Under the pieces are notes generated by a model. That model did not search any database and was not told the origin of the DNA. It saw only the letters and a list, made by a program, of their open reading frames with translations. From Tenacibaculum lutimaris (GTDB taxonomy: Bacteria; Bacteroidota; Bacteroidia; Flavobacteriales; Flavobacteriaceae): a DNA stretch of 64,000 nucleotides. Shown here piece after piece: positions 50,878 through 61,181 of this stretch. Location: contig NZ_RAQM01000006.1 of NCBI RefSeq assembly GCF_003610735.1, positions 62,001 to 126,000 of the forward strand. The letters are read 5' to 3'. Within the stretch, counting starts at the first letter, position 1. Each line of letters opens with the position of its first letter. The position numbers and the translations under genes are program-made.

Positions 50878-51968
50878 TAACTGATTAATTTTTCTATTTC
50901 GTTAACGATATGACTTGTAGCATTAGGCAACGCCAATTCGTTGATATTCTCACTTAAACTCTCTTGCTTCCCTTTATCTTTCAATAAAGTTTCTAATACC
51001 ACAGGAAATGTTTCTAACTCACTTTCTTTAACTACAATTGCTCCGTGTTCTTTTGCTATTGATTTAGCATTTTTTGTTTGATGATCTTCTGCCACGTTAG
51101 GTGACGGAATAAAAATGGTTGGTTTACCTACAATACATAGCTCTGACACCGAACTTGCTCCTGCTCTAGACACAATAAAATCGGCCGCTGCATAAGCCAA
51201 ATCCATTCGGTTTAAAAACTGATGTACTTGTACATTTTCAATCTCATTGTATTTTTTATATTCATCAAAATACAACTTACCACATTGCCAAATAAGCTGT
51301 ATGTTCTGATTTTTAAAGAAGTCTAAATTAGCTTCTATTAGCTGATTTATTTTACGAGCCCCTAAACTTCCTCCTAAAACCAATAATGTTTTTTTAGAAG
51401 CATCTAACTCGAAAAATTCTTTACCTTCTTCAATCTTTGTATGAATAAATAGTAAATCTTGTCGAACTGGATTTCCTGTTTTTATAATTTTATCCTCTGG
51501 AAAAAAACGCTCTAAATCATCATATGCTACACATATTTTCTGTGCGCTTTTTCCTAAAAATTTATTAGTTATCCCTGGGTATGAATTTTGCTCTTGAATT
51601 AAGGTTGGAATTCCTCTTTGATTAGCAGCCATTAATGTTGGTCCACTAGCAAAACCTCCTGTACCAATAGCTACATCAGGCTTGAATTTACTTATAATTC
51701 GATGTGCCTTCCACAAACTACTTAACAATTTGAATGGAAACATTAAATTTGTAAGAGTTAGTTTTCTTTGAATACCTGAAATCCATAATCCTTCAATTTC
51801 ATATCCTGCTTGCGGAACTTTCTCCATTTCCATTTTATCTTTTGCTCCTACGAACAAAATATTAGCTTCTGGATAACGAACTTTAATTTCGTTAGCAATT
51901 GCTATGGCAGGATAAATGTGTCCACCAGTACCTCCACCGCTTATTATGATATTAATCGACTGTTTCAT
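50877..51968 (-). CDS. murG: UDP-GlcNAc:lipid I N-acetylglucosaminyltransferase
   Basis: A 363-residue GT-B glycosyltransferase that converts lipid I to lipid II on the inner face of the membrane. The glycine-rich loop [15 protein letters not shown] (about 11-25) and the C-terminal donor-binding [21 protein letters not shown] segment are standard. The neighbours are murC (1-base overlap) and ftsW (72-base gap). Confidence 0.97.
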   Translation of the reverse strand: MKQSINIIISGGGTGGHIYPAIAIANEIKVRYPEANILFVGAKDKMEMEKVPQAGYEIEGLWISGIQRKLTLTNLMFPFKLLSSLWKAHRIISKFKPDVAIGTGGFASGPTLMAANQRGIPTLIQEQNSYPGITNKFLGKSAQKICVAYDDLERFFPEDKIIKTGNPVRQDLLFIHTKIEEGKEFFELDASKKTLLVLGGSLGARKINQLIEANLDFFKNQNIQLIWQCGKLYFDEYKKYNEIENVQVHQFLNRMDLAYAAADFIVSRAGASSVSELCIVGKPTIFIPSPNVAEDHQTKNAKSIAKEHGAIVVKESELETFPVVLETLLKDKGKQESLSENINELALPNATSHIVNEIEKLIS

Positions 51969-52040
51969 ACAATCTATTTTATTTTAACATTATGGTTGTA
52001 TGTAACACTTATAGCAGTTCCAACCCATAAATTTATACTT

Positions 52041-53231
52041 TTAATCAAGTGTTTCATGTAAAATATCTAAAGGGTTGTCGTCTAAAATTGTTTCTTCCGT
52101 TTCGTTTTTAGAAGCACTTACACTTAAAATCATTCCTAATGCGAAACATGTCATCCAAATAGAGGTACCTCCACTACTAATTAAAGGGAGTGTTTGTCCT
52201 GTTACTGGTAAAATATTCACTGCTACCGCCATGTTTATCATCGCCTGAAAAACAATAGGGATTCCCACACCTATAACTAACAAAGTTGCAAATATGGTAG
52301 TAGCTTTTTTAGCTGTTATTAATATTCTAAAAAGTAATAAAAAGTAAATAAAGATAACTACGACTGCTCCTGCCAAACCATATTCTTCAACAATAATTGC
52401 ATAAATAAAATCGGATGAAGATTGAGGTAAAAAGTTTTTTTGAACACTTTTTCCTGGCCCCTTACCTACAACACCACCCGTAGCTATGGCTATTTTTGCT
52501 TTTTCTACTTGATAATTCTCTTCTCCATTGGGTTGTGAGAAACTTTCAATTCTACTTTTCCATGTATTTACACGGTTTGGCATTGCATCTGGAAACGCTT
52601 TAGCTACTAAAATAAAAAACAAAAAAGCAAAAAGCCCCATTCCTAATATATAGCCAATGTACTTTAAGGGATACCCTCCTATAAATGACACTAACAGAAT
52701 CATAAAAAATATCATAGCTGTTGTTGAAAAGTTTGCAGGTAATATCAACACCAATACAATACCAACTGGCAACCACAACTGTAACAAACTCTCTTTAAAA
52801 GAAATAACTTTTTCTTTATGTTTCGCTAAATATCTCGCTACATATACCATTAACACAAGACCCGCCAATGTAGATGTTTGAAAACCAATACCTACAAACG
52901 GAATTCGTATCCATCTACTAGCATTTGCACCTTCAATGGTTGTTCCTTGAGCTAGGGTAAAAATCAACAGAACAATAACAACTGGAAACATTAAAACAGA
53001 CCCTCCACTAAAATACCTATATGGAATTTTATGTACCCCGTAAATCACAGCAAAACCTGTAATTAACAACACGATATGCTTTATTAAATGCCCAAAAGTA
53101 GAACCATTACCCACTACATATACTAAATTGGTACTAGCACTATATATTGGCATAAACGAAAATATTGCCAACATTGTTACTATGGCCCAAATAGCTCTAT
53201 CTCCTTTAATATGTCGAAAGATGTATTTCAT
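52041..53231 (-). CDS. ftsW: Septal peptidoglycan polymerase FtsW
   Basis: A 396-residue SEDS protein with about ten membrane helices. Visible signatures are NASRWIRIPFVGIGFQTS (about 105-122), FSTTAMIFFMI (in place of the usual QPD-type segment) and LPLISSGGTSIW near the end. It polymerises septal glycan with FtsI. The start is the ATG at 53231, preceded by a TTG in frame. It is a homologue of the RodA at 10.1 kb. Confidence 0.95.
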   Translation of the reverse strand: MKYIFRHIKGDRAIWAIVTMLAIFSFMPIYSASTNLVYVVGNGSTFGHLIKHIVLLITGFAVIYGVHKIPYRYFSGGSVLMFPVVIVLLIFTLAQGTTIEGANASRWIRIPFVGIGFQTSTLAGLVLMVYVARYLAKHKEKVISFKESLLQLWLPVGIVLVLILPANFSTTAMIFFMILLVSFIGGYPLKYIGYILGMGLFAFLFFILVAKAFPDAMPNRVNTWKSRIESFSQPNGEENYQVEKAKIAIATGGVVGKGPGKSVQKNFLPQSSSDFIYAIIVEEYGLAGAVVVIFIYFLLLFRILITAKKATTIFATLLVIGVGIPIVFQAMINMAVAVNILPVTGQTLPLISSGGTSIWMTCFALGMILSVSASKNETEETILDDNPLDILHETLD

Positions 53232-53247
53232 CAATCTTTTTTAGCTT

Positions 53248-54582
53248 TTATAAGTTTCTTACAGCTTCTTTGAATTTTCTTCCTCTATCTTCGTAACTTT
53301 CAAATAAGTCAAAACTAGCACAGGCAGGAGATAATAATACAGTATCACCTTTTTGTGCAATTTTATAGGCTACTTTAACCGCTTCTTCTGCTCCTGCAGT
53401 TTCTACCAAAATATCAACTACACTTGCAAAAGTGTCTATTATCTTTTGATTATCTAAGCCCAAACAAACTATTGCCTTTACTTTTTCTCTTACCAATGGC
53501 AATAAATCTGAATAATCATTTCCTTTATCAACACCACCTACAATCCAAACTGTTGGATTATCCATGCACTCTAATGCATAGTAAGCTGCGTTTACATTGG
53601 TCGCCTTGCTATCGTTAACGAATTCTATTTCGTTAACTTTTTGTACTTTTTCTAAACGATGTTCTACACCTTCAAAATCAGACAAACTTTCAGCAATCGT
53701 TTCCTTTCTTACTTTTAGCAATCGCGCAGCCATTGATGCCGCCATTACATTTTTAGTATTGTGTTTTCCTTGTAATGTTAATTCAGAAACCTTCATTAAT
53801 TTTTCTTCTGTATTTAATTTCATCAGTATCGTATCTTGTCTTAAAAAAGCTCCGTATTCCAATTCTTTCTCTATTGAAAATGGTACTAGGGTTGCTCTTG
53901 TTTTGTTATTTTTTAACCAATTTTGAATTGCTTCATCATCAGCATCGTATATTAAAAAATCGTCTTCCGTTTGGTTTTTAGTAATACGGAATTTCGAGTT
54001 TATGTAATTGTCAAATTCATATTCGTATCGATCTAAATGATCAGGTGTAATATTTGTAATTACCGCTATATGTGGTTTAAAATTCTCAATTCCATCCAAC
54101 TGAAAACTACTCAACTCCAACACATATTCATTGTAATTATCATCAGCTACTTGTTCCGCGAAACTATCACCAATATTCCCTCCAACTCCTACATTCAATC
54201 CCGCTTTTTGCAACACATAATGTGTTAACATTGTAGTGGTCGTTTTTCCATTTGAACCTGTAATTCCCACAATAGTTGCATCTGTAAACTGGGCAGCAAA
54301 TTCAATTTCTGAAATTACTTTTACTCCTTCTAAATGTAGTCTTTTTACTAGCGCCACTTTATCTGGAATTCCCGGACTCTTCATTACCACATCAGCACTT
54401 AAAATTTTACTTTCAGTATGCTGATTTTCTTCAAAATCGATTGAATTATGTAAAAGAACTTTTTTGTATCGTTCTGCTATGCTTCCTTTATCAGAAACAA
54501 AGACATCATATCCTTTTTTCTTTCCTAAAAGCGCTGTTCCTACACCACTTTCTCCTCCACCAAGCACAACTAACTTCTTCAT
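53248..54582 (-). CDS. murD: UDP-N-acetylmuramoyl-L-alanine:D-glutamate ligase
   Basis: A 444-residue Mur ligase adding D-Glu. The ATP loop is GITGSNGKTTTTM (106-118), with HLDRYEYEFDNYINSK (about 187-202) and the C-terminal LLSPACASFDLFESYEDRG, diagnostic for MurD. It abuts mraY with no gap and lies 16 bases before ftsW. Confidence 0.97.
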   Translation of the reverse strand: MKKLVVLGGGESGVGTALLGKKKGYDVFVSDKGSIAERYKKVLLHNSIDFEENQHTESKILSADVVMKSPGIPDKVALVKRLHLEGVKVISEIEFAAQFTDATIVGITGSNGKTTTTMLTHYVLQKAGLNVGVGGNIGDSFAEQVADDNYNEYVLELSSFQLDGIENFKPHIAVITNITPDHLDRYEYEFDNYINSKFRITKNQTEDDFLIYDADDEAIQNWLKNNKTRATLVPFSIEKELEYGAFLRQDTILMKLNTEEKLMKVSELTLQGKHNTKNVMAASMAARLLKVRKETIAESLSDFEGVEHRLEKVQKVNEIEFVNDSKATNVNAAYYALECMDNPTVWIVGGVDKGNDYSDLLPLVREKVKAIVCLGLDNQKIIDTFASVVDILVETAGAEEAVKVAYKIAQKGDTVLLSPACASFDLFESYEDRGRKFKEAVRNL

Positions 54583-55809
54583 TTATCTTAACTTCAATGT
54601 TACTATGGTAAATACTGCCAGTAGGATTCCAATAATCCAAAAACGGACTACAATTTTACTTTCATGATACCCTGACTTTTGGTAATGGTGATGCAAAGGC
54701 GACATCTTAAAGATTCTCCTTCCTTCTCCAAATTTCTTTTTTGTGTACTTAAACCATGATACTTGTAAGATTACCGATAGGTTTTCTATCACAAATATTC
54801 CTGCTAAAATTGGCAACAACAATTCTTTTCGAATAGCAATGGCTATAACTGCTATAATTCCTCCAATAGTTAAACTTCCGGTATCTCCCATGAATACTTG
54901 AGCTGGATATGTGTTATACCATAAGAACCCTATCAATGCTCCTGCAAATGCTAGAATAAATACGGTCATTTCTCCTGATTTCGGGATATACATTACATCT
55001 AAATAATCAGCGAAAATGATATTACCCGACACCCAAGCAAAAATTGCCAAAGCCATCACCATTATTGCAGAAGAACCTGCTGCTAATCCATCTATACCAT
55101 CAGTTAAGTTTGCTCCATTTGAAACTCCTGTTACTATAAAAACAGTAACAAAAATGAATACTATCCATCCGTATTTTTCATATCCATCTCCCAAAAAGCT
55201 TAAAGCTTTTGCGTAGTCTAATTCATTATTTTTTAAAAACGGAACTGTAGTTTTTGTTGATTTATGCTCTTCTCCAAACACTTTTTTCTTTCCATCTACT
55301 TGTACAACTTGCTCTGATACTGGTAATTGCTCTTTAATAGTTACATCTGGATGAAAATACAGCATAGAGCCTACGATTAGACCTAGACCTACTTGACCTA
55401 AAATCTTAAACTTTCCTTTTAATCCAGCTTTATCTTTTTTAAATACCTTTATATAATCATCAGTAAAACCAATGAACCCCATCCAAATAGTCGTAATCAA
55501 TAGAATTATGATGTACACATTTCCAAGTTTCGACAATAACAATACAGGAATCAACGTAGCAAGAATGATAATAACACCTCCCATTGTAGGGGTCCCTGCT
55601 TTTTGTACTTGTCCTTCTAAACCTAAATCTCTTACAGTTTCCCCAACCTGTTGTCTTCTTAAATAATTAATGATTTTTTTACCAAAAATGGTTGATATCA
55701 ACAAAGACAAAATGAACGCCATTGCAGATCGGAATGTGATAAACTGGAAGACACTGGCTCCAGTTAAACTGAATTCACTTTCTAGATATTGAAATAAATA
55801 ATATAGCAT
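54583..55809 (-). CDS. mraY: Phospho-N-acetylmuramoyl-pentapeptide transferase
   Basis: A 408-residue integral enzyme that makes lipid I. It shows the catalytic [16 protein letters not shown] (about 113-128), [15 protein letters not shown] (about 234-248), FMGDTGSL and the HHHYQ motif (about 376-380). Compared with E. coli MraY (360 residues) it has an extra loop (about 165-205), typical of Bacteroidota. It starts 3 bases after murE. Confidence 0.97.
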   Translation of the reverse strand: MLYYLFQYLESEFSLTGASVFQFITFRSAMAFILSLLISTIFGKKIINYLRRQQVGETVRDLGLEGQVQKAGTPTMGGVIIILATLIPVLLLSKLGNVYIIILLITTIWMGFIGFTDDYIKVFKKDKAGLKGKFKILGQVGLGLIVGSMLYFHPDVTIKEQLPVSEQVVQVDGKKKVFGEEHKSTKTTVPFLKNNELDYAKALSFLGDGYEKYGWIVFIFVTVFIVTGVSNGANLTDGIDGLAAGSSAIMVMALAIFAWVSGNIIFADYLDVMYIPKSGEMTVFILAFAGALIGFLWYNTYPAQVFMGDTGSLTIGGIIAVIAIAIRKELLLPILAGIFVIENLSVILQVSWFKYTKKKFGEGRRIFKMSPLHHHYQKSGYHESKIVVRFWIIGILLAVFTIVTLKLR

Positions 55810-55812
55810 TCG

Positions 55813-57279
55813 TTAGTGTTTTTTTAGTTGATTAAAGCAATTGGTTATTTCTTCTAAATCATCAAAATGGTGTCGTATCCCATTTATTTCTTGATAGGTT
55901 TCGTGTCCTTTCCCTGCAATTAGTATAATATCTCCTGTTTTTGCCAATTTGCAAGCTGTTTTTATCGCTTGTCTTCTATCTAAAATCGATAATGTTTTTT
56001 TATAGTTCTCAGCAGCAACTCCTTCTTCCATCTGATCGATAATCGATTGTGGATCTTCAGTTCTTGGATTGTCTGATGTAAAAATTGCTTGATTACTTAA
56101 CTGCGAAGCAATCAACGCCATTTTTGGTCGCTTAGTTGCATCTCTATCCCCTCCACAACCTACTACTGTGATTACTGTTTCATTTCCTGTACGGATATCA
56201 TTAATAGTTTGCAATACATTTTTCAATGCATCAGGAGTATGTGCATAATCAACAATTGCTGTTACCCCTTCATTTGAAATTGTATATTGAAATCTCCCAC
56301 TTACACTTTCCAACTCGCTTACAATTCTTAAAATCTCTAATTTTTCAAGCCCTAACAACTCCGCTACTCCATAAATAGCTAATAAATTATACGCATTGAA
56401 CTCACCTATTAACTTAGTCCAAACTTCAACTCCATTAATTGTCAACAAGGTTCCTGAAAAACGTTTTTCTAACACTTTTGCTTTAAAATCTCCTATCGTT
56501 TTTAGCGCATAGGTTTGCTTAATAGCTTTAGTGTTTTGTAACATTATTTGTCCATTCTTATCATCAATATTCACTAAAGCAAATGCTGATTTTGGTAGAG
56601 AATCAAAAAAAGACTTTTTCACGTCACGATACTCTGCAAAGGTTTCGTGATAATCTAAATGATCGTGAGATAAATTCGTAAACACCCCTCCCACAAACTC
56701 TAATCCTTCGGTGCGCTTTTGATGAATTCCGTGAGAACTTACTTCCATAAAACAATATTCCACACCTTCGTCAACCATCTTAGACAAATATTCATTTATC
56801 GCTACCGAGTTTGGTGTTGTATGTGTTGCTTTATATTCTATTTCATCAACCATGATTTTAACGGTTGATAATAATCCTACTTTATACCCTGCTTTTTTAA
56901 ACAGCTGATACAATAAGCTTGCAATTGTAGTTTTACCATTGGTACCTGTAACTCCTACTAATTGCAAGCTTTTTGACGGGTTGTTATAATAATTTGCTGC
57001 TATTATTGCTAAAGCAACATTTGAATCTTCTACTTTAATATAGGTAATTTGTTCGCTTCTTTTTTCAGGAACCTCTTCACAAATCACTGCTTTTGCACCT
57101 AGACTAACAGCCTTTTCAATATACTGATGACCATCAACCGTTACTCCTTTTTGCGCTACAAAAACATCATTATCCTGCACTTGTCTACTGTCAAACTGAA
57201 TATTGTTTATATCAATATCCGTGTTTCCGTAAACTTCTTTTACAGCTACCTTATATAATATGTTTTTTAAATTCTTCAA
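55813..57279 (-). CDS. murE: UDP-MurNAc-tripeptide ligase, meso-diaminopimelate specific
   Basis: A 488-residue Mur ligase adding the third stem residue. The ATP loop is GTNGKTT (112-118). The substrate-specificity motif is DNPRTEDP, whose DNPR form selects meso-diaminopimelate over lysine, so the wall is of the DAP type. It follows ftsI directly, with the first base of murE next to the ftsI stop. Confidence 0.97.
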   Translation of the reverse strand: MKNLKNILYKVAVKEVYGNTDIDINNIQFDSRQVQDNDVFVAQKGVTVDGHQYIEKAVSLGAKAVICEEVPEKRSEQITYIKVEDSNVALAIIAANYYNNPSKSLQLVGVTGTNGKTTIASLLYQLFKKAGYKVGLLSTVKIMVDEIEYKATHTTPNSVAINEYLSKMVDEGVEYCFMEVSSHGIHQKRTEGLEFVGGVFTNLSHDHLDYHETFAEYRDVKKSFFDSLPKSAFALVNIDDKNGQIMLQNTKAIKQTYALKTIGDFKAKVLEKRFSGTLLTINGVEVWTKLIGEFNAYNLLAIYGVAELLGLEKLEILRIVSELESVSGRFQYTISNEGVTAIVDYAHTPDALKNVLQTINDIRTGNETVITVVGCGGDRDATKRPKMALIASQLSNQAIFTSDNPRTEDPQSIIDQMEEGVAAENYKKTLSILDRRQAIKTACKLAKTGDIILIAGKGHETYQEINGIRHHFDDLEEITNCFNQLKKH

Positions 57280-59292
57280 CTATGATAATTTTAAATATAC
57301 CGTTGCACCTTTTTGTACTTTCTTTCCGTTTTCAACAGATTGCTCTGTTACTTTTCCTATACCAGAAAACTTAACTTTTAACCCCATGTTTTCTAATAAA
57401 GCAATGGCATCCATACCACTCATACCTGTTACCTTAGGCATAATGGTTTTATATTTCCTTAAATTTTGATAATACTCTTGGTATTCTCCATCAATAACTT
57501 CATCTGAAATTTTATCTGCAACAAATTGCTTGTTAATAGCAGTTGAAGTATATATTTTCTGAGCTATTTCTTTAAAAATTGGTGCTGCAACTGTAGCTCC
57601 GTAGTATCCTTTTTCTTTTTTTGGACTATGTACCACTACTATACAAGAATATTTAGGCTCATCCGCCGGAAAGAACCCTGCAAAAGAAGCTACATATTTC
57701 TCATTAGAGTAATAACCTCCTTCATACTCACCTTTATCATTCTTAGTTCGAGGAATATATTTTTTTGCTGTTCCTGTTTTTCCTGCCATTGAAAAATTTG
57801 GAGAATAGATTTTTTTACCTGTTCCATATTGAATAGTATTCTCCATTACCTTTCTTACTTTGTCTAGAGTTTCTTGAGAAGCTATTTTTTCTTTCAACAC
57901 CTCTGTACCAAAACTCTGTTCTACCTTACCACCTACTCTTAACTCTTTAACAAAATAAGGTTTTACTAATTTACCATCATTAGCTACTGCGTTGTAAAAC
58001 GCCAAAGTTTGTAAAGGCGTTAATGACACTCCATACCCCCACGCCATCCATTCTAACGAAATAGGACTCCAACTTTTTTCTGACGGATCCGGTATATAAG
58101 GCTTACCTTCTCCTTTTATTTTCACTCCCGTCAATTGATCTAATCCAAATGATTTAATTCTTTCAGTGAACTTCTTAGGATTTTTATCGTAGTACTTTTG
58201 TATAGTTTTTACAATTCCAACATTAGAAGAAACTTCAAACACTCTACCCATAGATATTTTTCCAAAACCTCCCCATCTACTATCTTCTACTTTGTGATTA
58301 TTAATATAAATTCGTCCTTTTTCACAATCTACCACTGTTGAAGTATCTACCACTTTGTCCTCTAACGCCACCATTAAACTTGCCAGTTTAAATGTAGAAC
58401 CAGGTTCATGACTCTCCCAAACAGCATAATTTCTTTTTTCGTAATACTTCCCTTTTGATGTTTTTCCTAAGTTTGAAATCGCTCTAATCTCACCTGTCTC
58501 CACCTCCATTACTACAGCACAACCATGATCTGCCTCGAAATACTCCATTTGTCGTAACAAAGCATGATGTGTAATATCTTGAATATTCACATCAATTGTT
58601 GTTATCACATCACTTCCATCAATAGGCTCTTTTTCATTTACATCATTAATTGGCTTCCATTGACCTTTAGCTATTTTTTGCTTTAGTCGCCAACCGTTTT
58701 CTCCCTCCATATAATCAGCAAATGCACCTTCTATTCCTGCTCCTCCTCTGTAATCATCATACCCAATAGTTCGTTCAGCTATTTTACCTATTGGATGCAC
58801 ACGTACTGTTTGCTGCTCAGCAATAAAACCACCTCGATATACTCCTCGATTAAAAATTGGGAAGCTTTTCATCTTTACATAATCATTATACCCAACATTT
58901 CGAGCAATAAACAAATAGCGATTCTTACGTCTTTTAGCTTCTCGCAACCTATTCTGATAATAACTTGCAGGCTTTCCTAATAAATTAGAGAGAGCTTCTG
59001 ATAATCCACGGATATTTTTTTCAAAAACTTCTGAATCTACAGCTACCACATCCATACGAATTGTAAACTTTGACATTGAAGTTGCCAACAAATTCCCATC
59101 AGCAGCATACACATTACCCCTATTCGCAAAAATAGTATCGTTCTTCGTAGTTTTCTCTAAGGATAATTTACGATACTTCTCACCCTCAACATATTGAAGA
59201 TTAAAAACTCTAAAAATGATAACAACAAAGAAAAGCGTCATTAAAACAACTATTACATAGAGTTTGTTTAATATGCTTTTTTTAACGACCAT
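57280..59292 (-). CDS. ftsI: Septal transpeptidase FtsI (PBP3) with PASTA domain
   Basis: A 670-residue class B PBP with one membrane helix (about 12-30), a dimerisation domain (FANRGNVYAADGNLLATS) and a transpeptidase domain with STFK (Ser299, Lys302), SSN (355-357) and KTGT (505-508). Unlike proteobacterial FtsI it ends in a PASTA domain (about 612-670, with MPKVTGMSGMDAIALLENMG), a form seen in Bacteroidota and Gram-positives. It crosslinks septal wall with FtsW. Confidence 0.96.
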   Translation of the reverse strand: MVVKKSILNKLYVIVVLMTLFFVVIIFRVFNLQYVEGEKYRKLSLEKTTKNDTIFANRGNVYAADGNLLATSMSKFTIRMDVVAVDSEVFEKNIRGLSEALSNLLGKPASYYQNRLREAKRRKNRYLFIARNVGYNDYVKMKSFPIFNRGVYRGGFIAEQQTVRVHPIGKIAERTIGYDDYRGGAGIEGAFADYMEGENGWRLKQKIAKGQWKPINDVNEKEPIDGSDVITTIDVNIQDITHHALLRQMEYFEADHGCAVVMEVETGEIRAISNLGKTSKGKYYEKRNYAVWESHEPGSTFKLASLMVALEDKVVDTSTVVDCEKGRIYINNHKVEDSRWGGFGKISMGRVFEVSSNVGIVKTIQKYYDKNPKKFTERIKSFGLDQLTGVKIKGEGKPYIPDPSEKSWSPISLEWMAWGYGVSLTPLQTLAFYNAVANDGKLVKPYFVKELRVGGKVEQSFGTEVLKEKIASQETLDKVRKVMENTIQYGTGKKIYSPNFSMAGKTGTAKKYIPRTKNDKGEYEGGYYSNEKYVASFAGFFPADEPKYSCIVVVHSPKKEKGYYGATVAAPIFKEIAQKIYTSTAINKQFVADKISDEVIDGEYQEYYQNLRKYKTIMPKVTGMSGMDAIALLENMGLKVKFSGIGKVTEQSVENGKKVQKGATVYLKLS

Positions 59293-59297
59293 TTATA

Positions 59298-59630
59298 TTA
59301 TTCTTTATTATATGTTACTTTAATTTTTTGAGGAGGTGTTTTTGCAGGATACAATCCTTTACTTTTTACTCTATCTCGAATACTACTTTCTAATTTCATC
59401 TTCATAAGTAGTATACTTGTATCTACATCTTCATCCCGCAACTCTCTTTTCTTCTTATTCAACTCTGCTATTTGAACCACTTTAGCATCTGCACTATGCG
59501 CGCTATAAATCATCATCAATAACAGAAGCACTACAAAGGTTAAAATCCGCCAATTTTTAAACGAGCTTTCATCTGTAAGAAAACTTCCTCTTAAAAGATT
59601 GTATACAATATTCTTCTTTCCGTTCGACAT
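59298..59630 (-). CDS. ftsL: FtsL-like cell division protein
   Basis: A 110-residue bitopic protein with one membrane helix (about 28-46), a short cytoplasmic start and a periplasmic region with a coiled-coil (QIAELNKKKRELRDEDVDTS). FtsL is poorly conserved; the call rests on size, topology and its place between rsmH and ftsI. Its ATG overlaps the rsmH stop by one base, and ftsI begins 5 bases later. Confidence 0.88.
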   Translation of the reverse strand: MSNGKKNIVYNLLRGSFLTDESSFKNWRILTFVVLLLLMMIYSAHSADAKVVQIAELNKKKRELRDEDVDTSILLMKMKLESSIRDRVKSKGLYPAKTPPQKIKVTYNKE

Positions 59631-60526
59631 TACTTTAGCGTTGCTATTCGCAGTTTTGCACTACGCGCTCTATTATTCTCTTTAATTTCTTCTTTTGTAG
59701 GCACAATCATTTTACCTACTTTTTTCATTGGCTCATTCGTGTTTCCATAAAAATCTTTTTCTGGCTCTCCACTAAACAACCCTGTTCTTATAAATCGCTT
59801 CACCAACCTATCTTCTAAAGAATGATATGAAATCACACTCAACCTACCATCTTCATTTAACAACTGTGGAATCTGTTTCAAAAATTCTTTCAACACCTCC
59901 AACTCTTGATTCACCTCAATACGTATTGCTTGAAAAATCTGCGCTAGAATTTTATGTTCTTTTGCCTTCGGAAGAAATCTTTGCAACACCTCTTTTAACT
60001 CGAAGCTTGTTTTGATTTCTTTCTCAGCTCTCGCTTCAACAATTGTTTTCGCTAATGTTCGCGCATTTCGTAACTCTCCATACAAAAACAATATATCCGA
60101 CAATTGCTCTTCAGTATATGTGTTTATGATTTTCTTACCAGACAATTCTGATTTCTGATCCATTCTCATATCCAAATCAGCATCAAAACGAGTTGAAAAG
60201 CCTCTTTCCGCCTCATCAAACTGATGAGAAGACACACCTAAATCCGCCAACACTCCATTAACTTTTTTCACCCCATAAAAGCGTAAGAACCTAGAAATAA
60301 ACCGAAAGTTCTCACCAATCAATACAAAACGCGGATCGTCAATTTTATTTTGTTGCGCATCTGGATCTTGATCAAAAGCAAACAACCTTCCTTTCTCTCC
60401 CAGTCGACTCAATATTTCACGCGAATGCCCACCTCCTCCAAAGGTCACATCCACATACACCCCATCCTCTTTAATATTGAGTGCATCTACACTTTCTTTC
60501 AACAAAACTGGACTATGATAACTCAT
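59630..60526 (-). CDS. rsmH: 16S rRNA (cytosine-1402-N4)-methyltransferase
   Basis: A 298-residue SAM enzyme (formerly MraW). SAM loop: YVDVTFGGGGHSREIL (about 23-38); other family signatures are LADLGVSSHQFDEAERGFS (about 93-111) and VISYHSLEDRLVKRF. It modifies the ribosomal P site. It overlaps mraZ by 14 bases and ftsL by 1 base. Confidence 0.97.
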   Translation of the reverse strand: MSYHSPVLLKESVDALNIKEDGVYVDVTFGGGGHSREILSRLGEKGRLFAFDQDPDAQQNKIDDPRFVLIGENFRFISRFLRFYGVKKVNGVLADLGVSSHQFDEAERGFSTRFDADLDMRMDQKSELSGKKIINTYTEEQLSDILFLYGELRNARTLAKTIVEARAEKEIKTSFELKEVLQRFLPKAKEHKILAQIFQAIRIEVNQELEVLKEFLKQIPQLLNEDGRLSVISYHSLEDRLVKRFIRTGLFSGEPEKDFYGNTNEPMKKVGKMIVPTKEEIKENNRARSAKLRIATLK

Positions 60527-60980
60527 CTTCTCCTATATTACCCATTACTTCTTCCGCTAAATCAGCAAAATCAACAACAGCATCATCTATTACTTTTTCG
60601 TACTTATTCTTATCCCAAATCTCAATAATGTTTACTGCAGACGAAAGCACTACTTCTTTTTCTATTTCTGCGAATTGACACAAATCTTTTGGAATTAATA
60701 TCCTACCGGAAGCATCCATTTCAACCACTTTCACACCTGCTGTAAACCTCCTGATAAAGTCATTATTTTTCTTTACAAATCGATTTAGTTTATTGATTTT
60801 TGCCATCACCAAATTCCACTCTTGCATAGGATACAACTCCAAACAAGACTGAAACACAGAACGTTTAATCACAAAACCTTCTTGCAACACAGAAGACAAC
60901 TGCTTCTTGAAAGCTGATGACATCATCATCCTTCCTTTAGCATCTACTTTACATTCGTATGTCCCAATTAAATTTACCAC
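60513..60980 (-). CDS. mraZ: Transcriptional regulator MraZ
   Basis: A 155-residue protein with two MraZ/AbrB-like repeats, the first around GTYECKVDAKGRMMMSSAFK (about 6-25) and the second around KVVEMDASGRILIPKDLCQF (about 83-102). MraZ binds direct repeats before its own gene and represses the dcw cluster. The start codon is GTG at 60980, the only start that gives the usual few residues before IGTYEC. Three operator repeats and a promoter box lie directly upstream. It heads the reverse-strand cluster mraZ-rsmH-ftsL-ftsI-murE-mraY-murD-ftsW-murG-murC-ftsQ-ftsA-ftsZ. Confidence 0.96.
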   Translation of the reverse strand: MVNLIGTYECKVDAKGRMMMSSAFKKQLSSVLQEGFVIKRSVFQSCLELYPMQEWNLVMAKINKLNRFVKKNNDFIRRFTAGVKVVEMDASGRILIPKDLCQFAEIEKEVVLSSAVNIIEIWDKNKYEKVIDDAVVDFADLAEEVMGNIGEDELS

Positions 60981-61002
60981 GTAAAGAAACTATAGTTTGC
61001 AT

Positions 61003-61010
61003 CAAAAATA
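61003..61010 (-). promoter_or_regulatory. Promoter -7 box of the dcw cluster
   Basis: On the reverse strand TATTTTTG, a full TAnnTTTG match, 22 bases before the GTG start of mraZ. The MraZ operator repeats occupy the place of the spacer and -33 box. Confidence 0.6.
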
Positions 61011-61020
61011 AAAAATATTT

Positions 61021-61045
61021 ACCACTTTTTACCACATTTTACCAC
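61021..61045 (-). promoter_or_regulatory. MraZ operator: three direct repeats with 10-base period
   Basis: On the reverse strand GTGGTAAAAT, GTGGTAAAAA and GTGGTAAATA follow each other with an exact 10-base step (GTGGT at 61041-61045, 61031-61035 and 61021-61025). E. coli MraZ recognises TGGGN repeats with the same 10-base step. The block starts 10 bases upstream of the -7 box, so bound MraZ would block polymerase. Confidence 0.8.
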
Positions 61046-61150
61046 TTTGTTAATAAGTTTTGGTTTTTACCCTAAAAAACTGATGCTTAAGCTCTTTCAA
61101 AGAATATAAACCTCTGAAATAATAAAAATGAAATTTTAACAAAAAAGAAC

Positions 61151-61158
61151 TACATTTG
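61151..61158 (+). promoter_or_regulatory. Promoter -7 box of the hydrolase operon
   Basis: TACATTTG matches TAnnTTTG, 23 bases before the ATG at 61182. It overlaps a GTG (61158) that would otherwise be an earlier start, arguing against that start. Confidence 0.5.
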
Positions 61159-61181
61159 TGGTTAAGTCAAACAAGAAATCT

